Of a stretch of DNA of 64,000 nucleotides, positions 18,404-26,712 are shown piece by piece; position 1 is the first letter of the stretch; each line of letters begins with the position of its first letter. The translations under genes were made by a program, and so were the position numbers. The stretch comes from Mycobacterium sp. Aquia_216 (lineage in GTDB: Bacteria; Actinomycetota; Actinomycetes; Mycobacteriales; Mycobacteriaceae). Below the pieces are notes generated by a model. It searched no databases, had not been told where the DNA came from, and was given only the letters and a program-made list of their open reading frames with translations. The DNA is taken from NCBI RefSeq assembly GCF_026723865.1, contig NZ_CP113529.1:682001-746000 (forward strand). The letters are read 5' to 3'.

Positions 18404-19228
18404 TTAGGCGAGCAGCTCGTTGCGCAGGCGGTTCACATCCGCCTGCGTGACGCCTGCATCGCGCAGGTAAGCGTCCAGCGAGCCGTACCTCTCGTCGATC
18501 GCCTGGCGCGAGGCGTCCAGGTACTCCGGGCGCACGCCGAGGACGCCGTCGGCCAGCCGCGCCTTGGTGAACGTGACGACCTCCTGGGTCAGTTCGACGT
18601 CGGAGCGCTGCTGGATCATTTCGTAGATGTGGTCCCGCAGTTGAGGTACCGCGTCGTTGCTGCGCAAGTAGTCGGCGACGATGGTGTCGCGGTCGATACC
18701 GATTGCTTCCAGTACCGTAGCCACCACGAAACCGGTGCGGTCCTTTCCCGCGAAGCAGTGCGTCAGCACCGGGCGCCCGGCAGCGAGCAACGAAAAGACC
18801 TGCCGCACAGCGCGTTGCGCCCCGTTGCGGGACGGGAACTGTTGGTACTCGTCGGTCATATGGCGGATGGCGGCCTCGTTGACCGCCTCGTCGGATTGGT
18901 CGGGATCGCCCTCGAACAGCCGCCGAAACGCGATTTCGTGCGGCGCATCGTGGTCACTTGTCTCCTCGTCACCGAGATCGGGAAACGGCAGCAGATGGAC
19001 GTCGATGCCGTCAGGAACCAATCCCGGCCCGCGCCGGGCGACCTCGCGTGCGGCACGCAGGTCGGCGACGTCGGTGATACCCAACTGGCGCAGTGTCTCT
19101 CGGCCCTCGTCGTCCAGCCGGCTCAGCTCGCCGGACCGGAACAGCCGTCCGGGCCGAAGCGCGGGCGCGCCGTCGGCGACGTCACGAAAGTTCCACGCGC
19201 CCGAAAGTTCTCGTAGCGCCTCAGTCAT
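18404..19228 (-). CDS. ptpB: Tyrosine/lipid phosphatase PtpB
   Basis: 274 residues. The phosphatase P-loop HCFAGKDRTG has nucleophile Cys158 and Arg164; the Lys and Asp inside the loop (Lys162, Asp163) are a hallmark of the PtpB family, linked to activity on phosphoinositides as well as phospho-Ser/Thr/Tyr. N-terminal WNFRDVADG and RPGRLFRSGELSRL are family motifs. In M. tuberculosis the orthologue (Rv0153c) is secreted into host macrophages although it lacks a classical signal peptide; none is seen here either. It starts inside the end of fadE2 (8-base overlap), so the two are translationally coupled. Confidence 0.93.
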   Translation of the reverse strand: MTEALRELSGAWNFRDVADGAPALRPGRLFRSGELSRLDDEGRETLRQLGITDVADLRAAREVARRGPGLVPDGIDVHLLPFPDLGDEETSDHDAPHEIAFRRLFEGDPDQSDEAVNEAAIRHMTDEYQQFPSRNGAQRAVRQVFSLLAAGRPVLTHCFAGKDRTGFVVATVLEAIGIDRDTIVADYLRSNDAVPQLRDHIYEMIQQRSDVELTQEVVTFTKARLADGVLGVRPEYLDASRQAIDERYGSLDAYLRDAGVTQADVNRLRNELLA

Positions 19229-20462
19229 GCGGGGTCACCGCTGCGGCGAAAGTGGACTGCTCCCGGCCGATTTCGGAACGCGCGATCGTCCGCATGTGCA
19301 CCTCGTCGGGCCCGTCGAAGATCCGCATGGCGCGATGCCAGCCGTAGAGCCGGGCCAGCACCGTGTCGTCGCTGATGCCGGCGGCCCCATGCACCTGGAT
19401 CGCACGGTCGATGACGTCGCAGGCCACTTGCGGTGCCACCGCTTTGATCTGCGACACCAGCAGATGAGCGGCCCTGTTGCCGTGCTGGTCGATCGTCCAC
19501 GCCGCCTTCTCGCAGAGCAGCCTGGCTTGGTCGATCTCGTTGCGGGACTTGGCAATTGCTTGCTGCACCAGACCCTGATCAGCCAGCGGACGGCCGAAAG
19601 CAATCCGGTTGTTCGCGCGGTGCACCATCAGGGCCAGGGCACGTTCGGCCCCGCCGAGCGCGCGCATGCAATGGTGGATGCGACCCGGCCCCAGCCGGGC
19701 CTGGGCGATCGCGAAGCCACCGCCCTCTTCGCCGAGCAGGTTGGTGGCCGGAACGCGGACGTTGTCGTAGATGATTTCGCAGTGCCCGTGCTGGTCCTGG
19801 TAGCCGAACACCGGTGTCGAGCGCACCACCGTCACGCCCGGGGTGTCCATCGGCACCAGGACCATCGACTGCTGCTGATGGCTGGCCGCGTCGGGGTTGG
19901 TGCGGCCCATCACGATCAGGATCTTGCAGCGCGGGTCTGAGGCGCCCGAGGTCCACCACTTGCGGCCGTTGATCACGTAGTCGCCGCCGTCGCGCACGAT
20001 GGCCGTTTGGATGTTGCGGGCGTCGCTGCTGGCGACCGCCGGCTCGGTCATCGAGAAGGCGCTGCGGATCTCGCCGGCCAGCAGCGGCTCCAGCCACTGC
20101 TTGCGCTGCTCCGCGGTGGCGAACAGATGCAGGGTTTCCATGTTCCCGGTGTCCGGCGCCGCACAGTTGACGGCTTCGGGTGCCAGCTCCAGGCTCCAGC
20201 CGGTCAGCTCGGCCAGCGGCGCGTATTCCAGGTTGGTCAACCCCGACTCGGCCGGCAGGAACAGGTTCCACAGGCCGCGCTCTTTGGCCTTAATTTTGAG
20301 TTCCTCGATAACCGGCGGAACGGTGTGGTCGTCGGGGCCGGCCTCGTGGCGGTAGCTGTCGTAGGCGGCCTCGGCCGGAAAGACATACTCAGTCATGAAG
20401 TCGGACAACCGCTTGTGGTAATCGGCGGCCTTAGCCGACATCGCGAAGTCCATGTCCGCCAC
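19221..20462 (-). CDS. fadE2: Acyl-CoA dehydrogenase FadE2
   Basis: 413 residues of the acyl-CoA dehydrogenase family. FAD-binding patterns are seen in FSMTEPAVASSDARNI and GRKWWTSGASDPRCK, and the C-terminal domain has GGGFAIAQARLGPGRIHHCMR and QVHGAAGISDDT. It introduces the alpha-beta double bond into acyl-CoAs, using ETF as electron acceptor. Closely similar to Rv0154c from memory, including the LTNLEYAPLAELTGW segment. ATG 20462 is used, but Met8 is close to the start I recall in the orthologue. First gene of the fadE2-ptpB pair. Confidence 0.92.
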   Translation of the reverse strand: MADMDFAMSAKAADYHKRLSDFMTEYVFPAEAAYDSYRHEAGPDDHTVPPVIEELKIKAKERGLWNLFLPAESGLTNLEYAPLAELTGWSLELAPEAVNCAAPDTGNMETLHLFATAEQRKQWLEPLLAGEIRSAFSMTEPAVASSDARNIQTAIVRDGGDYVINGRKWWTSGASDPRCKILIVMGRTNPDAASHQQQSMVLVPMDTPGVTVVRSTPVFGYQDQHGHCEIIYDNVRVPATNLLGEEGGGFAIAQARLGPGRIHHCMRALGGAERALALMVHRANNRIAFGRPLADQGLVQQAIAKSRNEIDQARLLCEKAAWTIDQHGNRAAHLLVSQIKAVAPQVACDVIDRAIQVHGAAGISDDTVLARLYGWHRAMRIFDGPDEVHMRTIARSEIGREQSTFAAAVTPHD

Positions 20463-20620
20463 GATAGGACACCTGGGTAAAGGCGGCGCTGGCGGGACAA
20501 ACGCTTCGCTTCCGGGTCACCGGCGCGACACCGAAACCGCGCAGACGACACGCCGTGGCGGGTATGCCAGGTTGCAGTCTCGGCGAAATGCCCGCGCTCG
20601 GGGTGGAGCACGATGGAGAC

Positions 20621-21091
20621 ATGACCGACGCCGCAGAATCCCGTCCTCCGTTTCCCCCGTTCACTTACGAAACAGCTTTACAGAAGGTCCAGGCCGCCGA
20701 GGACGCCTGGAACACCTGCAATCCCGAACAAGTCAGCCTGGCCTACACACCCGACTCGCAATGGCGAAACCGCGGCGAGCACATCGTGGGCCGGGCCGCG
20801 ATCGTGGCGTTCCTGACCCGCAAGTGGCAGCGCGAACTCGACTACTCACTGCGCAAAGGTCTGTGGGACTTCCACGACAACCGGATCGCCGTGCGGTTCC
20901 AGTACGAATGCCACGATCAGTCCGGGCAGTGGTACCGCAGCTACGGCAACGAACTGTGGGAGTTCGCGGAGTCGGGGCTGATGGCGCGTCGCGAGGCCAG
21001 CATCAACGACGTGCCGATCGACGAATCGCAGCGGCGGCACTTCGGACCACGCCCGGTGTCAGAGCACGGCCAAGACTTCCCGCTCTGGTAG
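20621..21091 (+). CDS. DUF1348 / SnoaL-like protein
   Basis: 156 residues from ATG 20621. The chain [40 protein letters not shown] and [23 protein letters not shown] fits the DUF1348 group of the NTF2-like fold. These are small cytosolic proteins with no known reaction. It stands alone, divergent from fadE2, with pntAa starting 73 bases downstream. It is not in this position in the M. tuberculosis order I recall. Confidence 0.75.
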   Translation: MTDAAESRPPFPPFTYETALQKVQAAEDAWNTCNPEQVSLAYTPDSQWRNRGEHIVGRAAIVAFLTRKWQRELDYSLRKGLWDFHDNRIAVRFQYECHDQSGQWYRSYGNELWEFAESGLMARREASINDVPIDESQRRHFGPRPVSEHGQDFPLW

Positions 21092-21153
21092 CGGCGGCTA
21101 GGGTGTTCAATCCAACGGAGTTCGCAACAGGGCAGCTGAGCTAAGGAAAGTAG

Positions 21154-21168
21154 ATGCGTGCGCCATGA
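21154..21168 (+). other. Four-codon leader ORF overlapping pntAa start
   Basis: ATG CGT GCG CCA TGA (Met-Arg-Ala-Pro-stop) begins 6 bases after AAGGAAAG, the best ribosome site in the region, and its TGA overlaps the pntAa ATG as ATGA. Ribosomes may terminate and restart on pntAa. It may equally be accidental. Confidence 0.35.
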
Positions 21169-22313
21169 CAGATGCGCTGACGACGGTTGGGGTGGTTGCC
21201 GAGTCCGGGACCGACGAGCGGCGTGTTGCGCTGGTACCCAAGGCGGTCGCGTCCCTGGTGGCCAGTGGTGTGGCGGTCGTGGTCGAGGCCGGCGCGGGTG
21301 CGCGGGCTTTGCTTCCCGACGAGCTCTACAGCGCGGCCGGTGCCAGCATCGGAGACGCGTGGGCTGCCGATGTCGTCGTCAAGGTAGCGCCGCCGACGGC
21401 CGACGAGGTCAACAAGCTGCACAGCGGTCAGACGTTGATCGGCTTCCTGGCCCCCCGCAACGCCGAGAACTCGATCGGCGCGCTCAAGGCCGCCGGCGTG
21501 CAGGCGTTCGCGCTGGAGGCCATCCCGCGCATCTCGCGGGCCCAGGCGATGGATGCGTTGTCGTCCCAGGGCAACGTCTCCGGTTACAAGGCCGTGCTGC
21601 TGGCGGCGTCGGAGTCGACCCGGTTTTTCCCGATGCTGACGACGGCGGCGGGCACGGTGAAGCCGGCCACGGTGCTGGTGCTCGGGGTGGGCGTGGCCGG
21701 GTTGCAGGCACTGGCGACGGCCAAGCGGCTCGGTGCGCGCACCACCGGCTACGACGTGCGTCCCGAGGTGGCCGATCAGGTGCGTTCGGTGGGGGCGCAG
21801 TGGCTGGATGTCGGCATTGACGCGGCGGGCGAGGGCGGTTACGCGCGCGAGCTCACCGACTCCGAGCGCGCCCAGCAGCAGCAGGCATTGGAAAAGGCCA
21901 TCAGCGGCTTCGACATCGTGATCACCACGGCGCTGGTTCCGGGCCGGCCCGCACCGCGTCTGGTAACCGCCGCCGCGGTGGAGGCGATGAAGCCCGGCAG
22001 CGTGGTGGTGGACCTGGCCGGGGAAACCGGAGGCAACTGCGAGCTCACCGAGCCCGGTAAGACGGTCGTCCGCCACGACGTCACGATCGCCTCGCCGCTG
22101 AACCTGCCCGCCACGATGCCCGAACACGCCAGCGAGCTGTACAGCAAGAACATCACCGCCTTGCTGGATCTGCTGATCACCGACGGCAAGCTCGCCCCCG
22201 ACTTCGACGACGAAGTGCTCGCGGACTCGTGCGTGACCCGCGACCGCGCCGGCGACGTTGCAGAACGCAGTGATGCTGAGGAGCGGCGCCAGACGGCAGG
22301 AGAGGACTCCTAG
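21165..22313 (+). CDS. pntAa: NAD(P) transhydrogenase subunit alpha part 1 (PntAa)
   Basis: 382 residues: the cytosolic NAD(H)-binding subunit (domain I). The N-terminal E-x-x-x-x-E-R-R-V-A-L-V-P pattern is typical of the transhydrogenase/alanine dehydrogenase fold; the Rossmann loop is VLGVGVAGLQ and the mobile-loop region follows YDVRPEVADQVRSVGAQW. It passes hydride between NAD(H) and NADP(H), coupled to proton movement through PntAb/PntB. Stop codon adjoins the ATG of pntAb with no gap. The operon pntAa-pntAb-pntB matches Rv0155-Rv0157. Confidence 0.95.
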   Translation: MTDALTTVGVVAESGTDERRVALVPKAVASLVASGVAVVVEAGAGARALLPDELYSAAGASIGDAWAADVVVKVAPPTADEVNKLHSGQTLIGFLAPRNAENSIGALKAAGVQAFALEAIPRISRAQAMDALSSQGNVSGYKAVLLAASESTRFFPMLTTAAGTVKPATVLVLGVGVAGLQALATAKRLGARTTGYDVRPEVADQVRSVGAQWLDVGIDAAGEGGYARELTDSERAQQQQALEKAISGFDIVITTALVPGRPAPRLVTAAAVEAMKPGSVVVDLAGETGGNCELTEPGKTVVRHDVTIASPLNLPATMPEHASELYSKNITALLDLLITDGKLAPDFDDEVLADSCVTRDRAGDVAERSDAEERRQTAGEDS

Positions 22314-22700
22314 ATGTACGACGAACTTTTCGCGAACCTCGCGATTCTGGTGCTATCCGGATTCGTCGGGTTCGCGGTGATCTCCAAGGTGCCCAACACG
22401 TTGCACACACCGCTGATGTCCGGCACCAACGCGATCCACGGCATCGTGGTGCTGGGCGCGCTGGTGGTGTTCGGGGAGGTCGAGCACCCGTCGCTGGCGG
22501 TGCAGATCATCCTGTTCGTCGCGGTGGTGTTCGGCACGCTGAACGTGATCGGCGGCTTCATCGTCACCGACCGGATGCTGGGCATGTTCAAGGGCAAGAA
22601 GAAGCCTGTGCCCGCTACGTCTGGCGACGATGCGGGCCGTGCAGCGGCCCGAGGAGGAGCCGGACAATCCGGCACAGTCGAGGAGCCGGCCGCCAAATGA
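22314..22700 (+). CDS. pntAb: NAD(P) transhydrogenase subunit alpha part 2 (PntAb)
   Basis: 128 residues with about three or four transmembrane helices. It carries the split alpha-subunit membrane part (domain II): VLSGFVGFAVISKVPNTLHTPLMSGTNAIHGIVVLGAL, where the TPLMSGTNA motif is invariant in transhydrogenases. The C-terminal tail (about residues 100-128) is charged and extends past the family core. Its stop overlaps the pntB ATG by 4 bases. Confidence 0.95.
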   Translation: MYDELFANLAILVLSGFVGFAVISKVPNTLHTPLMSGTNAIHGIVVLGALVVFGEVEHPSLAVQIILFVAVVFGTLNVIGGFIVTDRMLGMFKGKKKPVPATSGDDAGRAAARGGAGQSGTVEEPAAK

Positions 22701-24121
22701 ACTACTTGGTGATCGGCCTCTACATCATTTCGTTCGCACTCTTCATCTACGGCCTGATGGGCCTGACCGGGCCTAAGACCGCGGTGCGTGGCAACCTGAT
22801 CGCCGCGGCGGGCATGACCCTCGCCGTCGTGGCCACATTCATCAAGATTCGGCACACCGAGTCGTGGGTGCTGATCATCGCCGGCCTGGTCGTCGGTGTG
22901 GTGTTGGGCGTTCCGCCGGCACGGCTGACCAAGATGACCGCCATGCCACAGCTGGTGGCCTTCTTCAACGGCGTGGGCGGTGGAACGGTCGCGCTGATCG
23001 CGCTTGCGGAATTCATGGACACCAAAGGCTTTTCGGCCTTCCAGCACGGCGAATCCCCGACCGTGCACATCGTGGTGGCCTCGTTGTTCGCCGCGATCAT
23101 CGGCTCGATCTCGTTCTGGGGCTCGATCATCGCGTTCGGCAAGCTGCAGGAGCTCATCTCCGGATCGCCGATCGGCTTCGGCAAGGCCCAGCAACCGGTC
23201 AACCTGCTGCTGCTGACCGCAGCCGTGGCTGCCGCGGTGGTGATCGGGTTGCACGCGCATCCCGGCACCGGCGGCGCCCCGTTGTGGTGGATGATCGGTC
23301 TGCTGGCCGCGGCCGGGGTACTGGGGCTGATGGTGGTGCTGCCCATCGGTGGTGCCGATATGCCGGTGGTCATCTCGCTGCTCAACGCGATGACCGGGCT
23401 CTCGGCCGCCGCGGCGGGACTGGCGCTGAACAACACCGCGATGATCGTGGCGGGCATGATCGTCGGCGCGTCCGGTTCGATTCTGACCAACCTGATGGCC
23501 AAGGCGATGAACCGCTCCATCCCGGCGATCGTCGCCGGCGGTTTCGGCGGCGGCGGCGTGGCCCCGAGCGGCGGCGACGGTGGCGACAAGACCGTCAAAG
23601 CCACCTCGGCCGCCGATGCGGCGATCCAGATGGCCTACGCCAATCAGGTGATCGTGGTTCCGGGCTACGGCCTCGCCGTCGCGCAGGCACAGCACGCCGT
23701 CAAGGACATGGCGGCGCTGCTGGAGAACAAGGGTGTGACGGTGAAGTACGCGATCCACCCGGTCGCCGGCCGCATGCCGGGGCACATGAACGTGCTGCTG
23801 GCCGAGGCCGAGGTCGACTACGACGCGATGAAGGACATGGACGACATCAACGACGAGTTCGCGCGCACCGATGTCGCGATCGTCATCGGCGCCAACGATG
23901 TCACCAACCCGGCCGCCCGCAACGATGCCTCCAGCCCGATCTACGGCATGCCGATCCTCAACGTGGACAAGGCCAAGTCCGTGATCGTGCTCAAGCGGTC
24001 GATGAACTCCGGGTTCGCGGGCATCGACAACCCGCTGTTCTACGGCGAGGGCACCAGCATGCTGTTCGGCGATGCGAAGAAGTCGGTGACCGCGGTCGCC
24101 GAGGAGCTCAAGGCCCTTTAG
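22697..24121 (+). CDS. pntB: NAD(P) transhydrogenase subunit beta (PntB)
   Basis: 474 residues: about nine membrane helices, then the soluble NADP(H)-binding domain III from about residue 300 (VIVVPGYGLAVAQAQHAV, HPVAGRMPGHMNVLLAEAEV, VAIVIGANDVTNPAA, KRSMNSGFAGIDNPLFY). Together with PntAa and PntAb it forms the proton-translocating pump that makes NADPH, useful for lipid synthesis and redox balance. The last 14 bases overlap the convergent TetR gene. Confidence 0.95.
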   Translation: MNYLVIGLYIISFALFIYGLMGLTGPKTAVRGNLIAAAGMTLAVVATFIKIRHTESWVLIIAGLVVGVVLGVPPARLTKMTAMPQLVAFFNGVGGGTVALIALAEFMDTKGFSAFQHGESPTVHIVVASLFAAIIGSISFWGSIIAFGKLQELISGSPIGFGKAQQPVNLLLLTAAVAAAVVIGLHAHPGTGGAPLWWMIGLLAAAGVLGLMVVLPIGGADMPVVISLLNAMTGLSAAAAGLALNNTAMIVAGMIVGASGSILTNLMAKAMNRSIPAIVAGGFGGGGVAPSGGDGGDKTVKATSAADAAIQMAYANQVIVVPGYGLAVAQAQHAVKDMAALLENKGVTVKYAIHPVAGRMPGHMNVLLAEAEVDYDAMKDMDDINDEFARTDVAIVIGANDVTNPAARNDASSPIYGMPILNVDKAKSVIVLKRSMNSGFAGIDNPLFYGEGTSMLFGDAKKSVTAVAEELKAL

Positions 24122-24725
24122 GCCGGACCTTCGCCTGTAGCTCGGCGACGACGGGACCGATCCACACGCTGAGCAGGCGGCGTAATTCCGTGCCCCCTCC
24201 GGTCGGCGGCGACATGATGAACGACTGCAGCGTGCGCAGCACAATTTGCAGGATGTCTTCGATCGCCGACGGGGGAAATGCCGACCAGTCGACATCGAGA
24301 CGGTCCAGAATCGAGCGCCCCAGTACGCGGGCGGTCTCGTTTGCCACCGTGACTTGTTCGGCGAACGCCGCGGTGCGCGACGTCCGCAGCAAGAGGCCGA
24401 TGTAGGGATCTTTCGGCAAGCGCTCCAGGGTCAGGCAGATGCCTTCGATCACCGCCGCCGCGGGGTCGGCCATCCCGTGCAGCGCGGTCGCCAGCTGGTC
24501 CATGAAGTCGGCAGTCGCGTCTAGAGCAGTCGCCTGAAGCAGCTCTTCGGTCGAAGCGAAATAGTGATAGATCGTCTGCCGTGTCACGTTCAGCGTGCGC
24601 GCGACATCGGCCAACGTGATCTGGTCGCCGCGCTCGTCGATGGTGCGGCGGGTGGCCGACAGGATGCGGGCCACCGCCTCCTCGTCGCTGGCCGGAACAC
24701 TGCCGCCCCATCCGCGAGTCCGCAC
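24108..24725 (-). CDS. TetR-family regulator, divergent from P450
   Basis: 205 residues. Helix-turn-helix: ITLADVARTLNVTRQTIYHYFASTEELL. The ligand domain has no clear subfamily. It is divergent from a P450 gene with an imperfect 10-base inverted repeat (24762-24788) between them, so it probably controls that P450 and itself. The TetR/P450 pair is inserted between pntB and the microprotein/TetR genes compared with the M. tuberculosis order I remember. Start ATG 24725; GTG nine codons on is an alternative. Confidence 0.85.
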   Translation of the reverse strand: MRTRGWGGSVPASDEEAVARILSATRRTIDERGDQITLADVARTLNVTRQTIYHYFASTEELLQATALDATADFMDQLATALHGMADPAAAVIEGICLTLERLPKDPYIGLLLRTSRTAAFAEQVTVANETARVLGRSILDRLDVDWSAFPPSAIEDILQIVLRTLQSFIMSPPTGGGTELRRLLSVWIGPVVAELQAKVRPKGP

Positions 24726-24761
24726 ATCGCGACGATAGCCGACGCGCGTGCCGTGTTCTGG

Positions 24762-24788
24762 TCATACGTCTTGCAATCAGATGTATGA
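24762..24788. promoter_or_regulatory. Imperfect inverted repeat, probable TetR operator
   Basis: TCATACGTCT and AGATGTATGA are related by dyad symmetry at 9 of 10 positions around a 7-base centre (TGCAATC). The repeat ends 27 bases before the P450 start and 36 bases upstream of the TetR start, the usual place for a shared operator. Binding is inferred. Confidence 0.55.
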
Positions 24789-24815
24789 TCGATGCCGGCG
24801 ATCAAAGGAGATGGC

Positions 24816-26075
24816 ATGAACACGACGACGTGTCCGTTCGGAGAGAATTTCGACTTCACCGACCCCGACGTTCTGTTGGCCGGTCTTCCGGTGACCCAAT
24901 TCGCCGAGCTGCGCCGAACGGCCCCGGTCTGGTGGAACGAGCAGCCCGAATCGATCTTCGGGGATGGCGGCTACTGGGTGATCAGCCGCCACGAGGACGT
25001 CAGAGACATCTCCCGCAACAGCGAACTTTGGTCGACCAACCGCAAGGGCGCGGTCATGCGCCTTCCCGACGGGGTCACCGCCGATCAGCTCGAGTTGACC
25101 AAAGCCTTGCTGGTCAACCACGACGCGCCCGAGCACACCCGGCTGCGCAAGCTGGTATCCCGGCTCTTCACCCCGCGCGCGATTGCCCAGCTCGAAGAGA
25201 AACTCGGTGGGGCGGCGGCCGAAATCGTGCGCAATGCCTCGCTCAAAGAGGACGGCAACTTCGTCGACGACATCGCGATGAACCTGCCCCTGCTGGCGAT
25301 CGCCGACCTGATCGGCGTGCCGGAGGCGGATCGCGCGAAGCTGTTCGACTGGACGAACGCGATCATGAACACCGACGATCCCGACTTCGCCGCTGATCCC
25401 ACCGTCGCCAACGCGGAGCTGATGGCCTACGCCTACAACATGGCCGACGAGCGGCGCCGATGCCCGGCCGACGACATCGTCACGCGCCTGATCCAGGCCG
25501 ACATCGACGGGGATGCACTGGGCGACGTCGAGTTCGCGTTCTTCGTCATCCTGCTGGCCGTGGCCGGCAACGAAACCACCCGCAACGCCATGACGCATGG
25601 AATGAACGCGTTCTTCGACAACCCCGATCAATGGGAACTGTTCAAGCGGGAGCGGCCCGCCACCGCGGTCGACGAGATCATCCGGTGGGCCAGCCCCGTG
25701 CATTGCTTCCAGCGCACCGCGCTTGCCGACGTCGAATTGGGCGGCGTCACGATCCGGGAAGGCCAGCGTGTGGGTCTGTTCTACAGTTCGGCCAATTTCG
25801 ACGAGGAAGTCTTCGAAAACCCGTTTCAATTCGACATCTTGCGCAATCCGAACCCGCACCTGAGTTTCGGCGGCAACGGGGCCCATTACTGTATCGGCGC
25901 GAACCTGGCGCGAATGGAGATCAAATTGATCTTCGACGAGCTCGCCACGCAGCTGCCCGACATCACCAGACTTGCCGCACCGCAACGACTGCGCTCGGGC
26001 TGGATCAATGGAGTCAAACGCCTCGACGTCGCCTACCGCTCGCCCGCGGTGGCGACCGCGACTAAGGCTGTCTAG
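24816..26075 (+). CDS. Cytochrome P450 (CYP124/125/142-like group)
   Basis: 419 residues. I-helix motif AGNETTRN, K-helix EIIRW, heme loop FGGNGAHYCIG with Cys359. The N-terminus FDFTDPDVLLAGLPVTQFAELRRTAPVWWNEQ and DGGYWVISRHEDV resembles the actinobacterial P450s that oxidise sterol side chains and branched lipids (CYP124, CYP125, CYP142), but I cannot fix the subfamily, so sterol activity is only a suggestion. AAAGGAG at 24804-24810 decides ATG 24816; ATG 24811 is in another frame. Its last 4 bases overlap the first microprotein gene on the other strand. Confidence 0.88.
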   Translation: MNTTTCPFGENFDFTDPDVLLAGLPVTQFAELRRTAPVWWNEQPESIFGDGGYWVISRHEDVRDISRNSELWSTNRKGAVMRLPDGVTADQLELTKALLVNHDAPEHTRLRKLVSRLFTPRAIAQLEEKLGGAAAEIVRNASLKEDGNFVDDIAMNLPLLAIADLIGVPEADRAKLFDWTNAIMNTDDPDFAADPTVANAELMAYAYNMADERRRCPADDIVTRLIQADIDGDALGDVEFAFFVILLAVAGNETTRNAMTHGMNAFFDNPDQWELFKRERPATAVDEIIRWASPVHCFQRTALADVELGGVTIREGQRVGLFYSSANFDEEVFENPFQFDILRNPNPHLSFGGNGAHYCIGANLARMEIKLIFDELATQLPDITRLAAPQRLRSGWINGVKRLDVAYRSPAVATATKAV

Positions 26076-26197
26076 ACGGGTGGGTAGGCGGGCGGCGGGT
26101 ATCCCTGGCCGTTTTCGACCCCACGCAAGCCCCAGCTCAGATAGCCCATGAAGAATTCGATTTCGTCGCTCGCGTCGTAGTCCGGACTCGGGTCCAT
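26072..26197 (-). CDS. 41-residue microprotein, copy 1
   Basis: A 41-residue protein with an acidic N-terminus (MDPSPDYDASDEIEFF), a central hydrophobic/aromatic stretch (MGYLSWGLRGV) and a Pro/Tyr tail (GYPPPAYPPV). It is 35 of 41 residues identical to a second copy at 26404-26529, with differences at positions 9, 18, 21, 28, 29 and 31. The differences keep the frame and the character of the sequence, which supports real coding. A ribosome site (AGGGTGAG) precedes the ATG. I recall a small annotated ORF, Rv0157A, in the matching position in M. tuberculosis, and this is probably its relative. Function unknown; no signal peptide or full membrane helix. Confidence 0.7.
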   Translation of the reverse strand: MDPSPDYDASDEIEFFMGYLSWGLRGVENGQGYPPPAYPPV

Positions 26198-26403
26198 GCG
26201 ACTCACCCTAGGTTCGGCGACGTGCAGCGGATCCGGGCTCATGTCAACCGCGGATGGCCGGAGTAAGGGAGCCGGTGCTAGCCGCACAACCGTATCTAGG
26301 CCGAATTGCCGTGCAGCACAAGGCAAACGTGAAACCGAGCTGTGGCCCGCGACGCCTTCTGGGCGGGCGGAACGCGATTTGTTCGGGACGCGAAAAAGGC
26401 GGT

Positions 26404-26529
26404 CTAAACGGGCGGGTAGGCGGGCGGCGGGTATCCATTGCCGTCCTGAACCCCGCGCAGGCCCCAGGTCAAATACTTCATGAAGAATTCGATTTCGTCG
26501 CTGCCGTCGTAATCCGGACTCGGATCCAT
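26404..26529 (-). CDS. 41-residue microprotein, copy 2
   Basis: Tandem paralogue of the gene at 26072-26197, same strand, 206 bases upstream. Substitutions relative to copy 1 are A9G, G18K, S21T, E28Q, N29D and Q31N. The WGLRGV core and the GYPPPAYPPV tail are unchanged. The ATG follows GAGGTGGGG. Divergent from the TetR gene at 26713. Function unknown. Confidence 0.7.
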   Translation of the reverse strand: MDPSPDYDGSDEIEFFMKYLTWGLRGVQDGNGYPPPAYPPV

Positions 26530-26627
26530 CGCCCCACCTCTGCACTCGCGACTAGTTCAAATAATGAAGTCTAGTCCCATCCGGGCCGGGGCGACAGGCG
26601 CCGAAAAGTCACCGAGCCCTAAACTGT

Positions 26628-26643
26628 CCAACCAGTTGATTGG
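26628..26643. promoter_or_regulatory. Imperfect palindrome upstream of TetR gene
   Basis: CCAACCAGTTGATTGG has dyad symmetry at 12 of 16 positions and lies 69 bases before the TetR start, in the gap shared with microprotein copy 2. The CCAAyCA/TGrTTGG half-sites are common in actinobacterial TetR operators. Likely autoregulatory; inference. Confidence 0.4.
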
Positions 26644-26712
26644 TACTTTGCCTAAACCAGGCCCGGCAGCAAGCCCGTGCCGCCCCGCCGGCAGCGACGA
26701 TAGTGAGCAGAC

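Noticed and set aside
22310..24295. Very long open frame (661 codons) on the minus strand
   Set aside because: It lies antisense to pntAb and pntB, which are certain. The translation is low-complexity His/Arg/Gly/Asp, as expected from the opposite strand of high-GC coding DNA.
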